Assembly (NCBI RefSeq): GCF_002742685.1
Contig: NZ_PEDM01000001.1
Span: 248,001-312,000 of the forward strand
Direction of reading: 5' to 3'
DNA length: 64,000 nucleotides
DNA from: Anoxybacillus flavithermus
GTDB lineage: Bacteria; Bacillota; Bacilli; Bacillales; Anoxybacillaceae
The position numbers and the translations under genes are program-made. Shown here piece after piece: positions 1-7,694 of the stretch; position 1 is the first letter of the stretch; each line of letters opens with the position of its first letter. A model generated the notes under the pieces. It did no database searches and was not told the DNA's origin. It worked only from the letters and a program-made list of their open reading frames with translations.

Positions 1-80
1 CGGTTGTCGCCGATTAAAAATTCGACAATTTCTAGTTCATTCGTCCCACTTTCTAATAAAATTCCGCTTTTATTTTCCAT
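1..80 (-). CDS. cheV: CheV chemotaxis coupling protein (N-terminal fragment)
   Basis: Only the first 26 codons are in the window; the gene runs off the left edge. The visible start reads MENKSGILLESGTNELEIV, which matches the opening of CheV proteins (ILLESGTNELEIVEF). CheV joins a CheW-like domain, which couples receptors to the CheA kinase, to a receiver domain. The ATG follows a good ribosome site, GGAGGATAG. Its neighbourhood with patA, ykwC and mcpC matches B. subtilis, which supports the call. The receiver domain cannot be checked. Confidence 0.85.
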   Translation of the reverse strand, partial: MENKSGILLESGTNELEIVEFLIGDN

Positions 81-149
81 AAACTATCCTCCATTACGAC
101 ATCATTTACCGTTATTTTATCATACTTCCTTCATATGACGAAAAAAATT

Positions 150-788
150 TTAATATAAAAACTCGCTTACTTTTCGATTTGCGACGTTTGTATCGATCGC
201 ACAACGGTCGGCATCGCGCCCGTATTGCCACATCCAGACGTTCGCTCGGCAGTTTGGCACGTTCGGACGAAACGTTGGCGCTTTTGTTGCTTGTGTCGCC
301 CCTGGACGAGGGTAAGAGCTCCATATGATCGTTTGTTGCGCTACACGTTCGTCGTTTTTCACCGCTTCACAATATGCTTCGCCGAACGCACCTTTTGTCG
401 GATTGGCATAAATACCTGGACGATATCCGCTCGGATAAAACGTATCGACCCATGCGCGAATCCATGCAGCGTCAACGTCAAATTCATCTTCAATGTTTGC
501 GAAAATAACTTTGTTTTTCGGAATGCCTAGTCTGCGCGCGTGAAAAATGGCGTTTCTTGCTGCTGTTCTTCCTTTTTCGTATTGTGTCGCCTCGCGAAAC
601 GCATTGTAAATCGGGGCAATTTTGATGCCGCGTCCACGAATAAAAGCGATTTCTTCTTTCGTTAATCCATCCGATACGTTCGGCACGGTCGTTACATATC
701 TTCCCCAAAATTGCGGAAAACCGTATTCTTTTCTTACACAAGCAAGCAACATTTCCGTCACTTTCGCCGCTGAATCGACGCCCCACAT
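150..788 (-). CDS. DUF1906 (glycoside-hydrolase-like, Rv2525c type) protein
   Basis: About 212 residues starting MWGVDSAAKVTEML, spaced correctly behind GGGAGGG; an ATG two codons upstream sits too close to that site. The sequence has the TIM-barrel-like DUF1906 pattern: WGVDSA at the N-terminus, GIKIAPIYN, a middle segment with ANIEDEFDVD, YRPGIYANP, and a C-terminal MWQYGRD stretch followed by CAIDTNVAN. Acidic residues after the predicted strands resemble the active-site acids of the lysozyme-like GH25 fold. Families of this type are thought to act on peptidoglycan or glycans, but the substrate is unknown. There is no signal peptide. It is divergently oriented from the TetR gene. Confidence 0.75.
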   Translation of the reverse strand: MWGVDSAAKVTEMLLACVRKEYGFPQFWGRYVTTVPNVSDGLTKEEIAFIRGRGIKIAPIYNAFREATQYEKGRTAARNAIFHARRLGIPKNKVIFANIEDEFDVDAAWIRAWVDTFYPSGYRPGIYANPTKGAFGEAYCEAVKNDERVAQQTIIWSSYPRPGATQATKAPTFRPNVPNCRANVWMWQYGRDADRCAIDTNVANRKVSEFLY

Positions 789-933
789 ATCCATTCCCTC
801 CCTTTTTTGTTTCTTTCCATATATATGCGAACGATACATGTCTAAGCAAAACTTTCAGCTTATGAAAATAATACTTTATTCCTAGGTAAAAATCACTATA
901 ATAAAAGTAGATGAACGTCACGGGGGACTTATG

Positions 934-1515
934 ATGAAACGAGAGAGACAAAAAAAACAAACGAGAATATTATTGCAACAAACCGCCCTTCAATTGTTTC
1001 AAACACAAGGGTATGACGAAACGACCGTTTTGCAAATTACGAATGAAGCTGGTGTGGCGAAAGGAACGTTTTTTAATTATTTTCGCACGAAAGAAGAAGT
1101 GCTACAAAGCGTGTTTTTTTCGCATATGGAACGCGTCTATGAAAAAATGAAAAAAAATAAACGAACAAACTGGCGTGAACAAATCGAGCAACTGTTTCAT
1201 GAACTGACGACGATGCACGAGCAGCTTGGACGCAAAGTGACGAAATCAATGCTACATATTTATACTGCAAAAAAAAAGCAGCCGCTTGAACTCACTCCTC
1301 TTATTGATTTGCTGGTGGGTTTGTTTGAAGAAGGAAAACGATGTGGGGATATTCAAACGAGACACCCATCCTCATTACTTGCTTTAATGGCAGTCCAATT
1401 ATACGTTGGCGCATTGCAGTTATGGATTTTTTCACATATTACGGAGCCGTTACCGACGTTTCTTCATGAGACGTTACATTTGTTTCTTTGTTATATAGAA
1501 AAAGAAGGGGACTAA
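934..1515 (+). CDS. TetR/AcrR family transcriptional regulator
   Basis: 193 residues with an N-terminal helix-turn-helix of TetR type: LQLFQTQGYDETTVLQITN followed by the recognition segment AGVAKGTFFNYFRTKEEVL at about residues 35-55. The C-terminal ligand-binding half is variable and gives no inducer. The start is the second ATG of ATGATG because it lies about six bases after GGGGGA; 931 is the alternative. The last four bases overlap the stop of the convergent kinase gene. No neighbouring transporter or enzyme identifies its target; the divergent DUF1906 gene is the simplest candidate. Confidence 0.85.
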   Translation: MKRERQKKQTRILLQQTALQLFQTQGYDETTVLQITNEAGVAKGTFFNYFRTKEEVLQSVFFSHMERVYEKMKKNKRTNWREQIEQLFHELTTMHEQLGRKVTKSMLHIYTAKKKQPLELTPLIDLLVGLFEEGKRCGDIQTRHPSSLLALMAVQLYVGALQLWIFSHITEPLPTFLHETLHLFLCYIEKEGD

Positions 1516-2768
1516 TCCCCTTCATACAATGGCAATGTGATCGTGACGGTCGTTCCGACATTCGGTTGGCTTTCGTATGTAATCGTTCCATCCATTTGAC
1601 GAATAAGCCGTGCGGTAATCATGCTTCCAAGCCCTGTTCCTTTCGATTTTGTCGTGTAATACGGCAAACCGATGTTTTTTAACTGTTCTTCCGTCATTCC
1701 TTTTCCTGTATCGCGAATCGTGATGATGACTTGTTTTTCCTTTTCATCAACCGTTTTATGAATCGTTACAAGCCCCCCATATTCAATCGCTTCCATTCCG
1801 TTTTTCATAACATTTAATAACGCTTGTTTTAAATAATGTTCATTGCCATACACATCGCTTTTCCCTTCCGTATATAGCTGCAACGATACATTCATCATCG
1901 CACCGAGCGGACTTAACAAATGAACGGATGTATGTAAAACGTCATCGATGTTCACTTTTTGCCGTTGAAACGATGTCGGTTTGGCTAATGTTAAATATTC
2001 CGTAATGATTTGATTCGTTCGATCTAATTCTTCTAAAATGACGGGCGCAAATTTTTTCACGTTTTCATCGGTCGTATCTTTGCTTAAAAATTGGACGAAG
2101 CCTCGCACCGTCGTGAGCGGATTGCGAATTTCATGGGCAAATGAAGCCGCCATTTCGCTGACCGTCGCTAGTTTATCAACGTAAATCATATCGTCAAACT
2201 GTTCGTTAAATTGAATGAGTCGCTCGATGACATAAATAAGCGCTAAAAACATGGCGATAAAAAAGGCGAAGTATATGATATAAAATCGCCAAGAAAGCGG
2301 TGGAACAGCGTATATAATCGTTGCGATATATAAAATGAGATAAATGAAAACGATCATAAGCCCATATAACATTTTTCTTTTGACGTTAAAAAAAGACGAG
2401 CGAAACAATATGCCGACAACGTATGCAAATACAGAAACGGTCGCTCCTGCATAAGCGAACGGACCGCCAATGATGAACCGTGCGATAACAACGGTGAACG
2501 TACATAACAGCCCAGCCATTTTTCCGATATATAATGTTGTCACTAAAATGACGATCATACGAAAGTCAAAGTTCGTTTTCGCTAACGGCTGAATTGGATA
2601 CATCATACATAACAAAGCCGTAAACGATGCAACAACGCCGTACATCATTTTTTGTTTCCAAGTGAGCACCATTTTTCGACGAAACGGAAAAAATAAGTTG
2701 GCATTGAAAATGAGTGAAAATAAAATGGTGATGTTCACAACGAGTGGTTTAATGACAGCAATAAACAT
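1512..2768 (-). CDS. KinB-like membrane sensor histidine kinase (5TM-5TMR_LYT type)
   Basis: 418 residues. The N-terminal about 185 residues hold five to six hydrophobic segments of the 5TM-5TMR_LYT sensor type, then a HisKA domain with SFAHEIRNPLTTVRGF (phosphorylated His in the H-box) and a C-terminal ATPase domain with N-box NVMKNGMEA, G1 DTGKGM and G2 GTGLG. Length and layout match the KinB phosphorelay kinases that feed Spo0F, so a sporulation role is likely but inferred. The start ATG is six bases after GGAGG; the longer reading frame lacks a ribosome site. No response-regulator partner is adjacent, as usual for Spo0F kinases. Confidence 0.8.
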   Translation of the reverse strand: MFIAVIKPLVVNITILFSLIFNANLFFPFRRKMVLTWKQKMMYGVVASFTALLCMMYPIQPLAKTNFDFRMIVILVTTLYIGKMAGLLCTFTVVIARFIIGGPFAYAGATVSVFAYVVGILFRSSFFNVKRKMLYGLMIVFIYLILYIATIIYAVPPLSWRFYIIYFAFFIAMFLALIYVIERLIQFNEQFDDMIYVDKLATVSEMAASFAHEIRNPLTTVRGFVQFLSKDTTDENVKKFAPVILEELDRTNQIITEYLTLAKPTSFQRQKVNIDDVLHTSVHLLSPLGAMMNVSLQLYTEGKSDVYGNEHYLKQALLNVMKNGMEAIEYGGLVTIHKTVDEKEKQVIITIRDTGKGMTEEQLKNIGLPYYTTKSKGTGLGSMITARLIRQMDGTITYESQPNVGTTVTITLPLYEGD

Positions 2769-2947
2769 GTGATGCCTCCAAGATGGTTGTTCCACATGTA
2801 TTGTAACACAAGAAGTGCGACGACTACACTCGTTTTTATTTTCAGAAAAAACAAACATATTGACATCTTTATGAACATGATAGACGTGGACGAGCGAAGG
2901 GCGTTACAATGATTGTGAAAAAAAACACGAAAAGAGAAGGTGTCAAA

Positions 2948-3097
2948 ATGAAAGGGTTAGCCATTCTTTTTGAAGAAAATCATACGGTCACGATTTTAGA
3001 AGATGTAGAAAAAAAACAACTGGAAGAAGTCGTGGATGAAGAAACGGAAGCAGTTCTTTGGCATGATGAAGAAATCGACTGGGACTACGGTTATTAA
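2948..3097 (+). CDS. Small acidic protein of unknown function
   Basis: 49 residues, about one third Asp/Glu, ending in the aromatic tail WDYGY. I do not recognise a family. An AGAAGGTG ribosome site precedes the ATG at 2948, and a strong terminator follows the stop, so it is likely a real single-gene unit. A longer frame from 2909 exists but adds only a basic, low-complexity leader and no better ribosome site. No membrane segment or Cys is present. Confidence 0.55.
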   Translation: MKGLAILFEENHTVTILEDVEKKQLEEVVDEETEAVLWHDEEIDWDYGY

Positions 3098-3102
3098 TAT
3101 AT

Positions 3103-3134
3103 AAAGCTGGCATTCGTCAGCTTTTATTTTTTTA
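3103..3134 (+). terminator. Intrinsic terminator after the small acidic gene
   Basis: AAAGCTG and CAGCTTT form a 7-bp stem around an 8-nt loop, followed by a long T-rich run. Confidence 0.8.
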
Positions 3135-3163
3135 TTTTTTTATTTTTATTTTTCTAAATTTTA

Positions 3164-3192
3164 TTTACAATTTACAAAAAACTCTTTATAAT
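3164..3192 (+). promoter_or_regulatory. Sigma-A promoter for the IDEAL gene
   Basis: TTTACA, a 17-base spacer, and a perfect TATAAT. It sits about 45 bases before the start codon in a very AT-rich stretch. Confidence 0.75.
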
Positions 3193-3237
3193 GTAGAAAA
3201 GGAGAAGAATATTCTTCTCTCTAAGGGGGAATGAAAC

Positions 3238-3477
3238 ATGTTTGAAAAGTACAATGATATGGCACTCGTATCGCAGCCACACGATCTCGCTAACGGTTAT
3301 AAGGAAGCCGCGCAATTAGTGATCGAACAGGCGTTATTTCGATATGAAAGAGAGCGTCTCATGCGCGATATTGATAAGGCGCTTGAAGAACGGAATGAAA
3401 CGTTGTTTCTAACCCTCGCGCAACAATATAATGAGCTTCTCGGTCGCTATCGTCATTTGGAGGATGTACACGCATGA
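3238..3477 (+). CDS. IDEAL domain protein
   Basis: 79 residues. Residues about 28-62 carry the IDEAL-domain pattern: VIEQALFRYERERLMRDIDKAL, then ERNETLF, an amphipathic helical pair found in small Bacillaceae proteins and at the C-terminus of YpiB-like proteins. Function is not established; the domain is thought to mediate protein contacts. The start follows AAGGGGG. It has its own consensus promoter and terminator, so it is a monocistronic unit between the kinase locus and patA. Confidence 0.8.
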   Translation: MFEKYNDMALVSQPHDLANGYKEAAQLVIEQALFRYERERLMRDIDKALEERNETLFLTLAQQYNELLGRYRHLEDVHA

Positions 3478-3505
3478 TCGACTGTGAAACGACAGAACAG
3501 CACAT

Positions 3506-3554
3506 AAGGTGAACGTTTGACGCAAAAACACATTGCGAAACGTTCACCTTTTAT
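3506..3554 (+). terminator. Intrinsic terminator after the IDEAL gene
   Basis: AAGGTGAACGTTT pairs with AAACGTTCACCTT. An inner CGCAA/TTGCG pair closes a small loop, and TTTTATTG follows. Confidence 0.85.
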
Positions 3555-3591
3555 TGTTTAATAGAAAGAAAATGAAGAAAGGTGAAAAACG

Positions 3592-4743
3592 ATGATGCTT
3601 CCGATGAATGAACGTGTGCAACATATTCAACTATCTGGCATTCGGCAATTTTTCAATCTCGTTGCCCAAGAAAAACATATCATTTCGTTAACGATTGGAC
3701 AGCCTGATTTTCCGACGCCGAAACATATTAAAGAAGCAACGAAGCGAGCGCTTGATGAGCAATTTACTTCTTATACGCATAATGCGGGATACTTGCCTTT
3801 ACGGGAAGCGGCTTGCCGTTTTGTTGAAACGAAATACGGGCTGCGCTATACAACCGATGAAGTAATCGTCACTGTCGGAGCAAGCCAAGCGCTTGATATT
3901 GCGTTTCGCACCATTTTAACAGAAGGCTCGGAAGTCATTCTCCCTGCCCCGATTTATCCGGGGTACGAGCCAATTATTCGTTTATGTGGTGCTACGCCTG
4001 TCTATGTCGATACGCGCCAAACAAATTTTAAACTGTTAGCTGAACAAATCGAGCCGTTTATAACTGAGCGAACGCGCTGTATCGTGCTTCCATATCCGTC
4101 CAATCCGACAGGAATGACGTTAACGAGCGAAGAATTGCAACAAATCGCTCAACTTGTGAAAAATAAACCGATTTGGGTCATTTCGGATGAAATTTATAGT
4201 GAGCTTGTGTTTACAGGCACGCATGAGTCGATTGCAAAATGGCTTCCTGATCAAACGATCGTCATTAACGGAGTCAGCAAATCGCATGCGATGACCGGGT
4301 TTCGCATCGGGTTTTTATTTGCGCGAAAATGGATAATTGAGCATATGTTGAAAGTGCATCAATATAACGTCTCATGCGCCACATCCATTGCGCAAAAAGC
4401 GGCGCTAGAAGCGCTCACGGTCGGAATAAACGATGCGCATGACATGAAAAAACAATATGCGGAACGAATGGCGTATGTGTACGAACGACTTTGCGACATA
4501 GGATTTGACGTCCAAAAGCCGAACGGAGCGTTTTACATTTTTCCTTCTATTGCAAAGTTTCATCATTCGTCATTTGATTTTGCGTTACAGCTTGCGAAAG
4601 AAGCAAAAGTCGCTGTCGTGCCCGGAAGTGCGTTTTCGACATACGGCGAAGGATATATTCGTATATCGTATGCTTGTTCGATGGAAGAGCTAGAAAAAGG
4701 ACTCGACCGCATCGAATCGTACATAAAAAAAGGTGCTCGCTAA
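3592..4743 (+). CDS. patA: Aminotransferase PatA (class I, PLP-dependent)
   Basis: 383 residues, full length for the family. B. subtilis PatA is an N-acetyl-LL-diaminopimelate aminotransferase in the acetyl branch of lysine/diaminopimelate synthesis, and the whole sequence matches it closely (SLTIGQPDFPTP, SYTHNAGYLPLR, PYPSNPTGMTL, VHQYNVSCA). The PLP lysine is Lys230 in NGVSKSHAMTGFRIGF, and the phosphate-contact arginine follows in GFRIG. It is cytoplasmic. AAAGGTG lies seven bases before the first ATG. It is transcribed toward ykwC and shares a terminator with it. As in B. subtilis it lies in the cheV-ykwC neighbourhood. Confidence 0.92.
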   Translation: MMLPMNERVQHIQLSGIRQFFNLVAQEKHIISLTIGQPDFPTPKHIKEATKRALDEQFTSYTHNAGYLPLREAACRFVETKYGLRYTTDEVIVTVGASQALDIAFRTILTEGSEVILPAPIYPGYEPIIRLCGATPVYVDTRQTNFKLLAEQIEPFITERTRCIVLPYPSNPTGMTLTSEELQQIAQLVKNKPIWVISDEIYSELVFTGTHESIAKWLPDQTIVINGVSKSHAMTGFRIGFLFARKWIIEHMLKVHQYNVSCATSIAQKAALEALTVGINDAHDMKKQYAERMAYVYERLCDIGFDVQKPNGAFYIFPSIAKFHHSSFDFALQLAKEAKVAVVPGSAFSTYGEGYIRISYACSMEELEKGLDRIESYIKKGAR

Positions 4744-4757
4744 CAGCACCTTTTTAC
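4729..4757. terminator. Bidirectional terminator between patA and ykwC
   Basis: GGTGCT/AGCACC stem with A-run on the left and T-run on the right, overlapping both stop regions. Confidence 0.85.
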
Positions 4758-5620
4758 CATGCTTTATACCATTTATATAACGCTTGTGTCCCACTTTGTT
4801 CTTCCCCACGCTCCGCAAGCGCTTCGTACAATTGTTTCGCAAGTTTTAAGCCCGGTAGTGATAAACCGAGTGTTTCCGCTTCAGCAAGTGCGATGCCCAT
4901 ATCTTTAATAAAATGTTTCACGTAAAAGCCCGGGGCAAAATCGCCAGCAAGCATGCGCGGCGCAAGATGGGAAAGCGACCAGCTCGATGCTGCACCTTGC
5001 GAAATGCTTTGCAATACACGTTCTGGGTCTAATCCTGCTTTTTCCGCATACACGAGCGCTTCACATACGCCGATCATATTTGTCGCGATCGCAATTTGAT
5101 TGCACATTTTCGTATGTTGTCCCGCCCCTGCTTCCCCTTGCCAAACGATATTTTTTCCTAAATGAGAAAGAAGCGGCATGCATGCCGAAAACGCCTCTTT
5201 ATCGCCGCCGACCATAATCGACAACGTGCCTTCGCGTGCACCAATATCGCCGCCCGACACAGGTGCGTCAAGAGCAAACATTCCTTTTTCTTTTGCCGCT
5301 TCATAAATGCGCACCGCAAGCGACGGTTTAGACGTCGTAAAATCAATGACATACGCACCGCGTTTTGCATGAGCAAGGATGCCATCATCGCCAAAGTACA
5401 CATGCTCGACATCTTGCGGTTCACCAACCATCGTCATGACGACATCCGCCACTTTAGCGACATCTTTTACCGTTTCTTTCCATACTGCCCCTTCGGCTAA
5501 TAAATCTTCCGCCTTTTCTTTTGTGCGCGTATATACAACGAGCGAATAGCCTGCCCGAAGCAAGTTTCGCGCCATGCTTTTACCCATGACACCAAGTCCA
5601 ATAAAACCAATCGTTTGCAT
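4754..5620 (-). CDS. ykwC: Beta-hydroxyacid dehydrogenase YkwC (3-hydroxyisobutyrate dehydrogenase family)
   Basis: 288 residues. The N-terminal Rossmann domain has IGFIGLGVMGKSMARNLL (GxGxxG dinucleotide loop). Residues about 118-130 hold the substrate motif DAPVSGGDIGAREGTL, and the catalytic lysine is in GAGQHTKMCNQ. The family reduces or oxidises beta-hydroxyacids with NAD(P). The true substrate of YkwC is unknown; glyoxylate/succinate semialdehyde-type activity is possible. GGAGGGAGAAAC precedes the ATG. It lies 15 bases downstream of the SDR gene in a leftward operon with two signalling genes. Confidence 0.88.
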   Translation of the reverse strand: MQTIGFIGLGVMGKSMARNLLRAGYSLVVYTRTKEKAEDLLAEGAVWKETVKDVAKVADVVMTMVGEPQDVEHVYFGDDGILAHAKRGAYVIDFTTSKPSLAVRIYEAAKEKGMFALDAPVSGGDIGAREGTLSIMVGGDKEAFSACMPLLSHLGKNIVWQGEAGAGQHTKMCNQIAIATNMIGVCEALVYAEKAGLDPERVLQSISQGAASSWSLSHLAPRMLAGDFAPGFYVKHFIKDMGIALAEAETLGLSLPGLKLAKQLYEALAERGEEQSGTQALYKWYKAW

Positions 5621-5635
5621 GTTTCTCCCTCCATT

Positions 5636-6403
5636 CTAAATCGCTTTCACCATGCCGCCATCGACTAAAAGCGATTGTCCTGTCATATACGTATTTTCAT
5701 CCGATAATAAAAAGGCGACGACGTTTGCAAACTCTTCCGGTGTGCCGTAACGACCGAGCGGAATGGTCGCTTTCATGCGCGCTTCTAGTTCTTCTTTGCG
5801 AATGCCGAGTTTTTTTGCGTTTTGTTCATCTAAATAAGCAACACGCTCGGTCGCGATGCGCCCCGGAGCAACGGTATTAATTAAAATGCCGTATGGGGCA
5901 AGCTCTTGTGCGAGCGTTTTCGTCAAACCGACGATGCCGAGGCGAAACGTATTGGAAAGAAGCAGTCCCGGAATCGGCTCTTTAATGGACGATGAGGCAA
6001 TATTGACAATTTTCCCTTTCGTCTTTTTCAAATGAGGTAACGCAGCGCGAATAAGACGCACGTAACTCAATAAATTTAACTCAAACGCCTGTTGCCAATC
6101 ATCGTCTGTCAACGTCGCAAACGTTCCAGTCGGCGGACCTCCAGAATTATTGACTAACAAATGAATGTCGCCGAACGTTTCTGCCGTTTTTTCTACTAAC
6201 TGCTCGATCATTTCACGATTTGTCACGTCTGTTACCGTATATGCCGCTTTTCCTTTTCCGAGCGCATTGAGCTGTTCGGCGACAGCATGCAATTTTTGTT
6301 CATCACGGCTAGCAAGCATGACTTTCATGCCTTGTGAAACGAGCTTTGTCGCAATCGCTTTTCCAAGTCCTTGGCTTGATGCGGCTACAATCGCTGTTTT
6401 CAT
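5636..6403 (-). CDS. SDR family oxidoreductase (3-oxoacyl-ACP reductase-like)
   Basis: 255 residues from the ATG that follows GAGGGGAG. Classical short-chain dehydrogenase features: ASSQGLGKAIA cofactor loop at residues 8-18, NNSGGPP in the NNAG position, catalytic Ser in IASSSIKEP, and a C-terminal GQSLLVDGGM. The usual YxxxK catalytic pair appears as SNTFRLGIVGLTKTLA, where the expected Tyr is Phe (F-R-x-G) and the Lys position is altered. That variant occurs in the YkvO-like group but leaves catalysis uncertain. It is separated from the upstream GGDEF gene by four bases, so translation is probably coupled. Confidence 0.85.
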   Translation of the reverse strand: MKTAIVAASSQGLGKAIATKLVSQGMKVMLASRDEQKLHAVAEQLNALGKGKAAYTVTDVTNREMIEQLVEKTAETFGDIHLLVNNSGGPPTGTFATLTDDDWQQAFELNLLSYVRLIRAALPHLKKTKGKIVNIASSSIKEPIPGLLLSNTFRLGIVGLTKTLAQELAPYGILINTVAPGRIATERVAYLDEQNAKKLGIRKEELEARMKATIPLGRYGTPEEFANVVAFLLSDENTYMTGQSLLVDGGMVKAI

Positions 6404-6407
6404 TTCA

Positions 6408-7694
6408 TCACTCCCCTCGACATATACATTCGCTAACGACGACGCGATTCCTTCCTGTGCGCTTCGCTTCATATAATGCTTCATCCGCCCGTTTGACCAT
6501 TTGCTCTTTCGTCATTCCTTGTTCGTATTCGCACACGCCGAAGCTGCACGTAATATGTCCGACTTTCGGAAAGTGAACGGTTGCTACAAGATGGCGAAGC
6601 GCTTCCGCTAAACGATACGCCCCTGCTTGCGATGTCGCTGGCGCTAAAATAATAAATTCTTCCCCACCCCAACGCGCCAATATGTCGCAGTCGCGCAAAC
6701 GATTCGAAATCGCCTCACACATGCGCACTAATACTATATCACCGACGTCATGTCCGTACGTATCATTCACTTTTTTAAAATGGTCAATATCAAATAAAAT
6801 AATAGAAAACGTATGTTTATATCGCTTCGCGCGATGAATTTCCCGCGTAAAAAACTCGTCAAATTTTAAGCGGTTAAACGTTTTTGTAAGCGGATCTTTC
6901 GTCGCTAAAAATTCGTTTCGTTTGCTTTCTTCTTCGAGTGCCGTAATGTCGGTAAAGACAACTAAATACGCATTCGGTTCATTCGGAAACGACGTCGCCT
7001 TTAGTAAAAACACATGCCCTTCTCCTTGTTTGCACATCATTTTTACTTTTAGAAATGGGATCGTGCGGTCAATAAGCGGACGAAGCCATCGCTTTTCTCC
7101 TTTCACGTAAAAATATCCCGGTTCAGCAACAAAATCATCACATACGTGCGTGCGACCAGCCCGAAGACTTTCTGTTTTTTCCGATCCAAAAAAACGTTGA
7201 AACGATAAATTGCAATCGAGCAATCGTTCATCATTTAAAATGCATATTAAGTTTTCTTGAAAGTCGATAATCGTGCGCGTATATTGCTTTTGTTTTTGTA
7301 ATTCGCGCTCGAGTTGACGTTGATAAATAGAATGTTGCAACGATTGCAAAAATTTTTCATGGTCAATCGGTTTTAAAATAAAATGATTCACGCCATATTC
7401 AATCGCGCGAATGAAAAAGTCGTTATCGTCATAGGCGGTCGTAATAATAATTTGCACATGTTTATCCTTTTCACGAATATGGCGAATAAGCTCTAATCCG
7501 TTCAATAAAGGCATTTTAATATCTGTAATGACGATGTCAGGCCGAAATGTCGTAAATAGTTCGAGCGCTTCTTGGCCGTTTTTCGCTACTTTCATCTCAC
7601 GAATGCGCCGTTTTAATAAGCGCGTTAACATCTCCCGTGCCCCCGGCTCGTCTTCGACATATAACACTTTTACATCTGCTTGCACCGCAATCAT
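6408..7694 (-). CDS. Response regulator with PAS-like and GGDEF domains (diguanylate cyclase)
   Basis: 428 residues. Receiver domain (1-125): acidic pair in YVEDEPG, phospho-acceptor Asp58 in IVITDIKMP, conserved Lys in FILKPID. A PAS-like domain covers about 135-255. The GGDEF domain (about 265-425) has DPLTKTFNRLKFDEF, DIDHFKKVNDTYGHDVGD and an active-site ARWGGEEF. RDCD lies five residues before GGEEF and fits the product-inhibition I-site (RxxD). It should synthesise c-di-GMP when phosphorylated. Its start overlaps the kinase stop as ATGA, which strongly suggests that the kinase is its partner. Confidence 0.92.
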   Translation of the reverse strand: MIAVQADVKVLYVEDEPGAREMLTRLLKRRIREMKVAKNGQEALELFTTFRPDIVITDIKMPLLNGLELIRHIREKDKHVQIIITTAYDDNDFFIRAIEYGVNHFILKPIDHEKFLQSLQHSIYQRQLERELQKQKQYTRTIIDFQENLICILNDERLLDCNLSFQRFFGSEKTESLRAGRTHVCDDFVAEPGYFYVKGEKRWLRPLIDRTIPFLKVKMMCKQGEGHVFLLKATSFPNEPNAYLVVFTDITALEEESKRNEFLATKDPLTKTFNRLKFDEFFTREIHRAKRYKHTFSIILFDIDHFKKVNDTYGHDVGDIVLVRMCEAISNRLRDCDILARWGGEEFIILAPATSQAGAYRLAEALRHLVATVHFPKVGHITCSFGVCEYEQGMTKEQMVKRADEALYEAKRTGRNRVVVSECICRGE

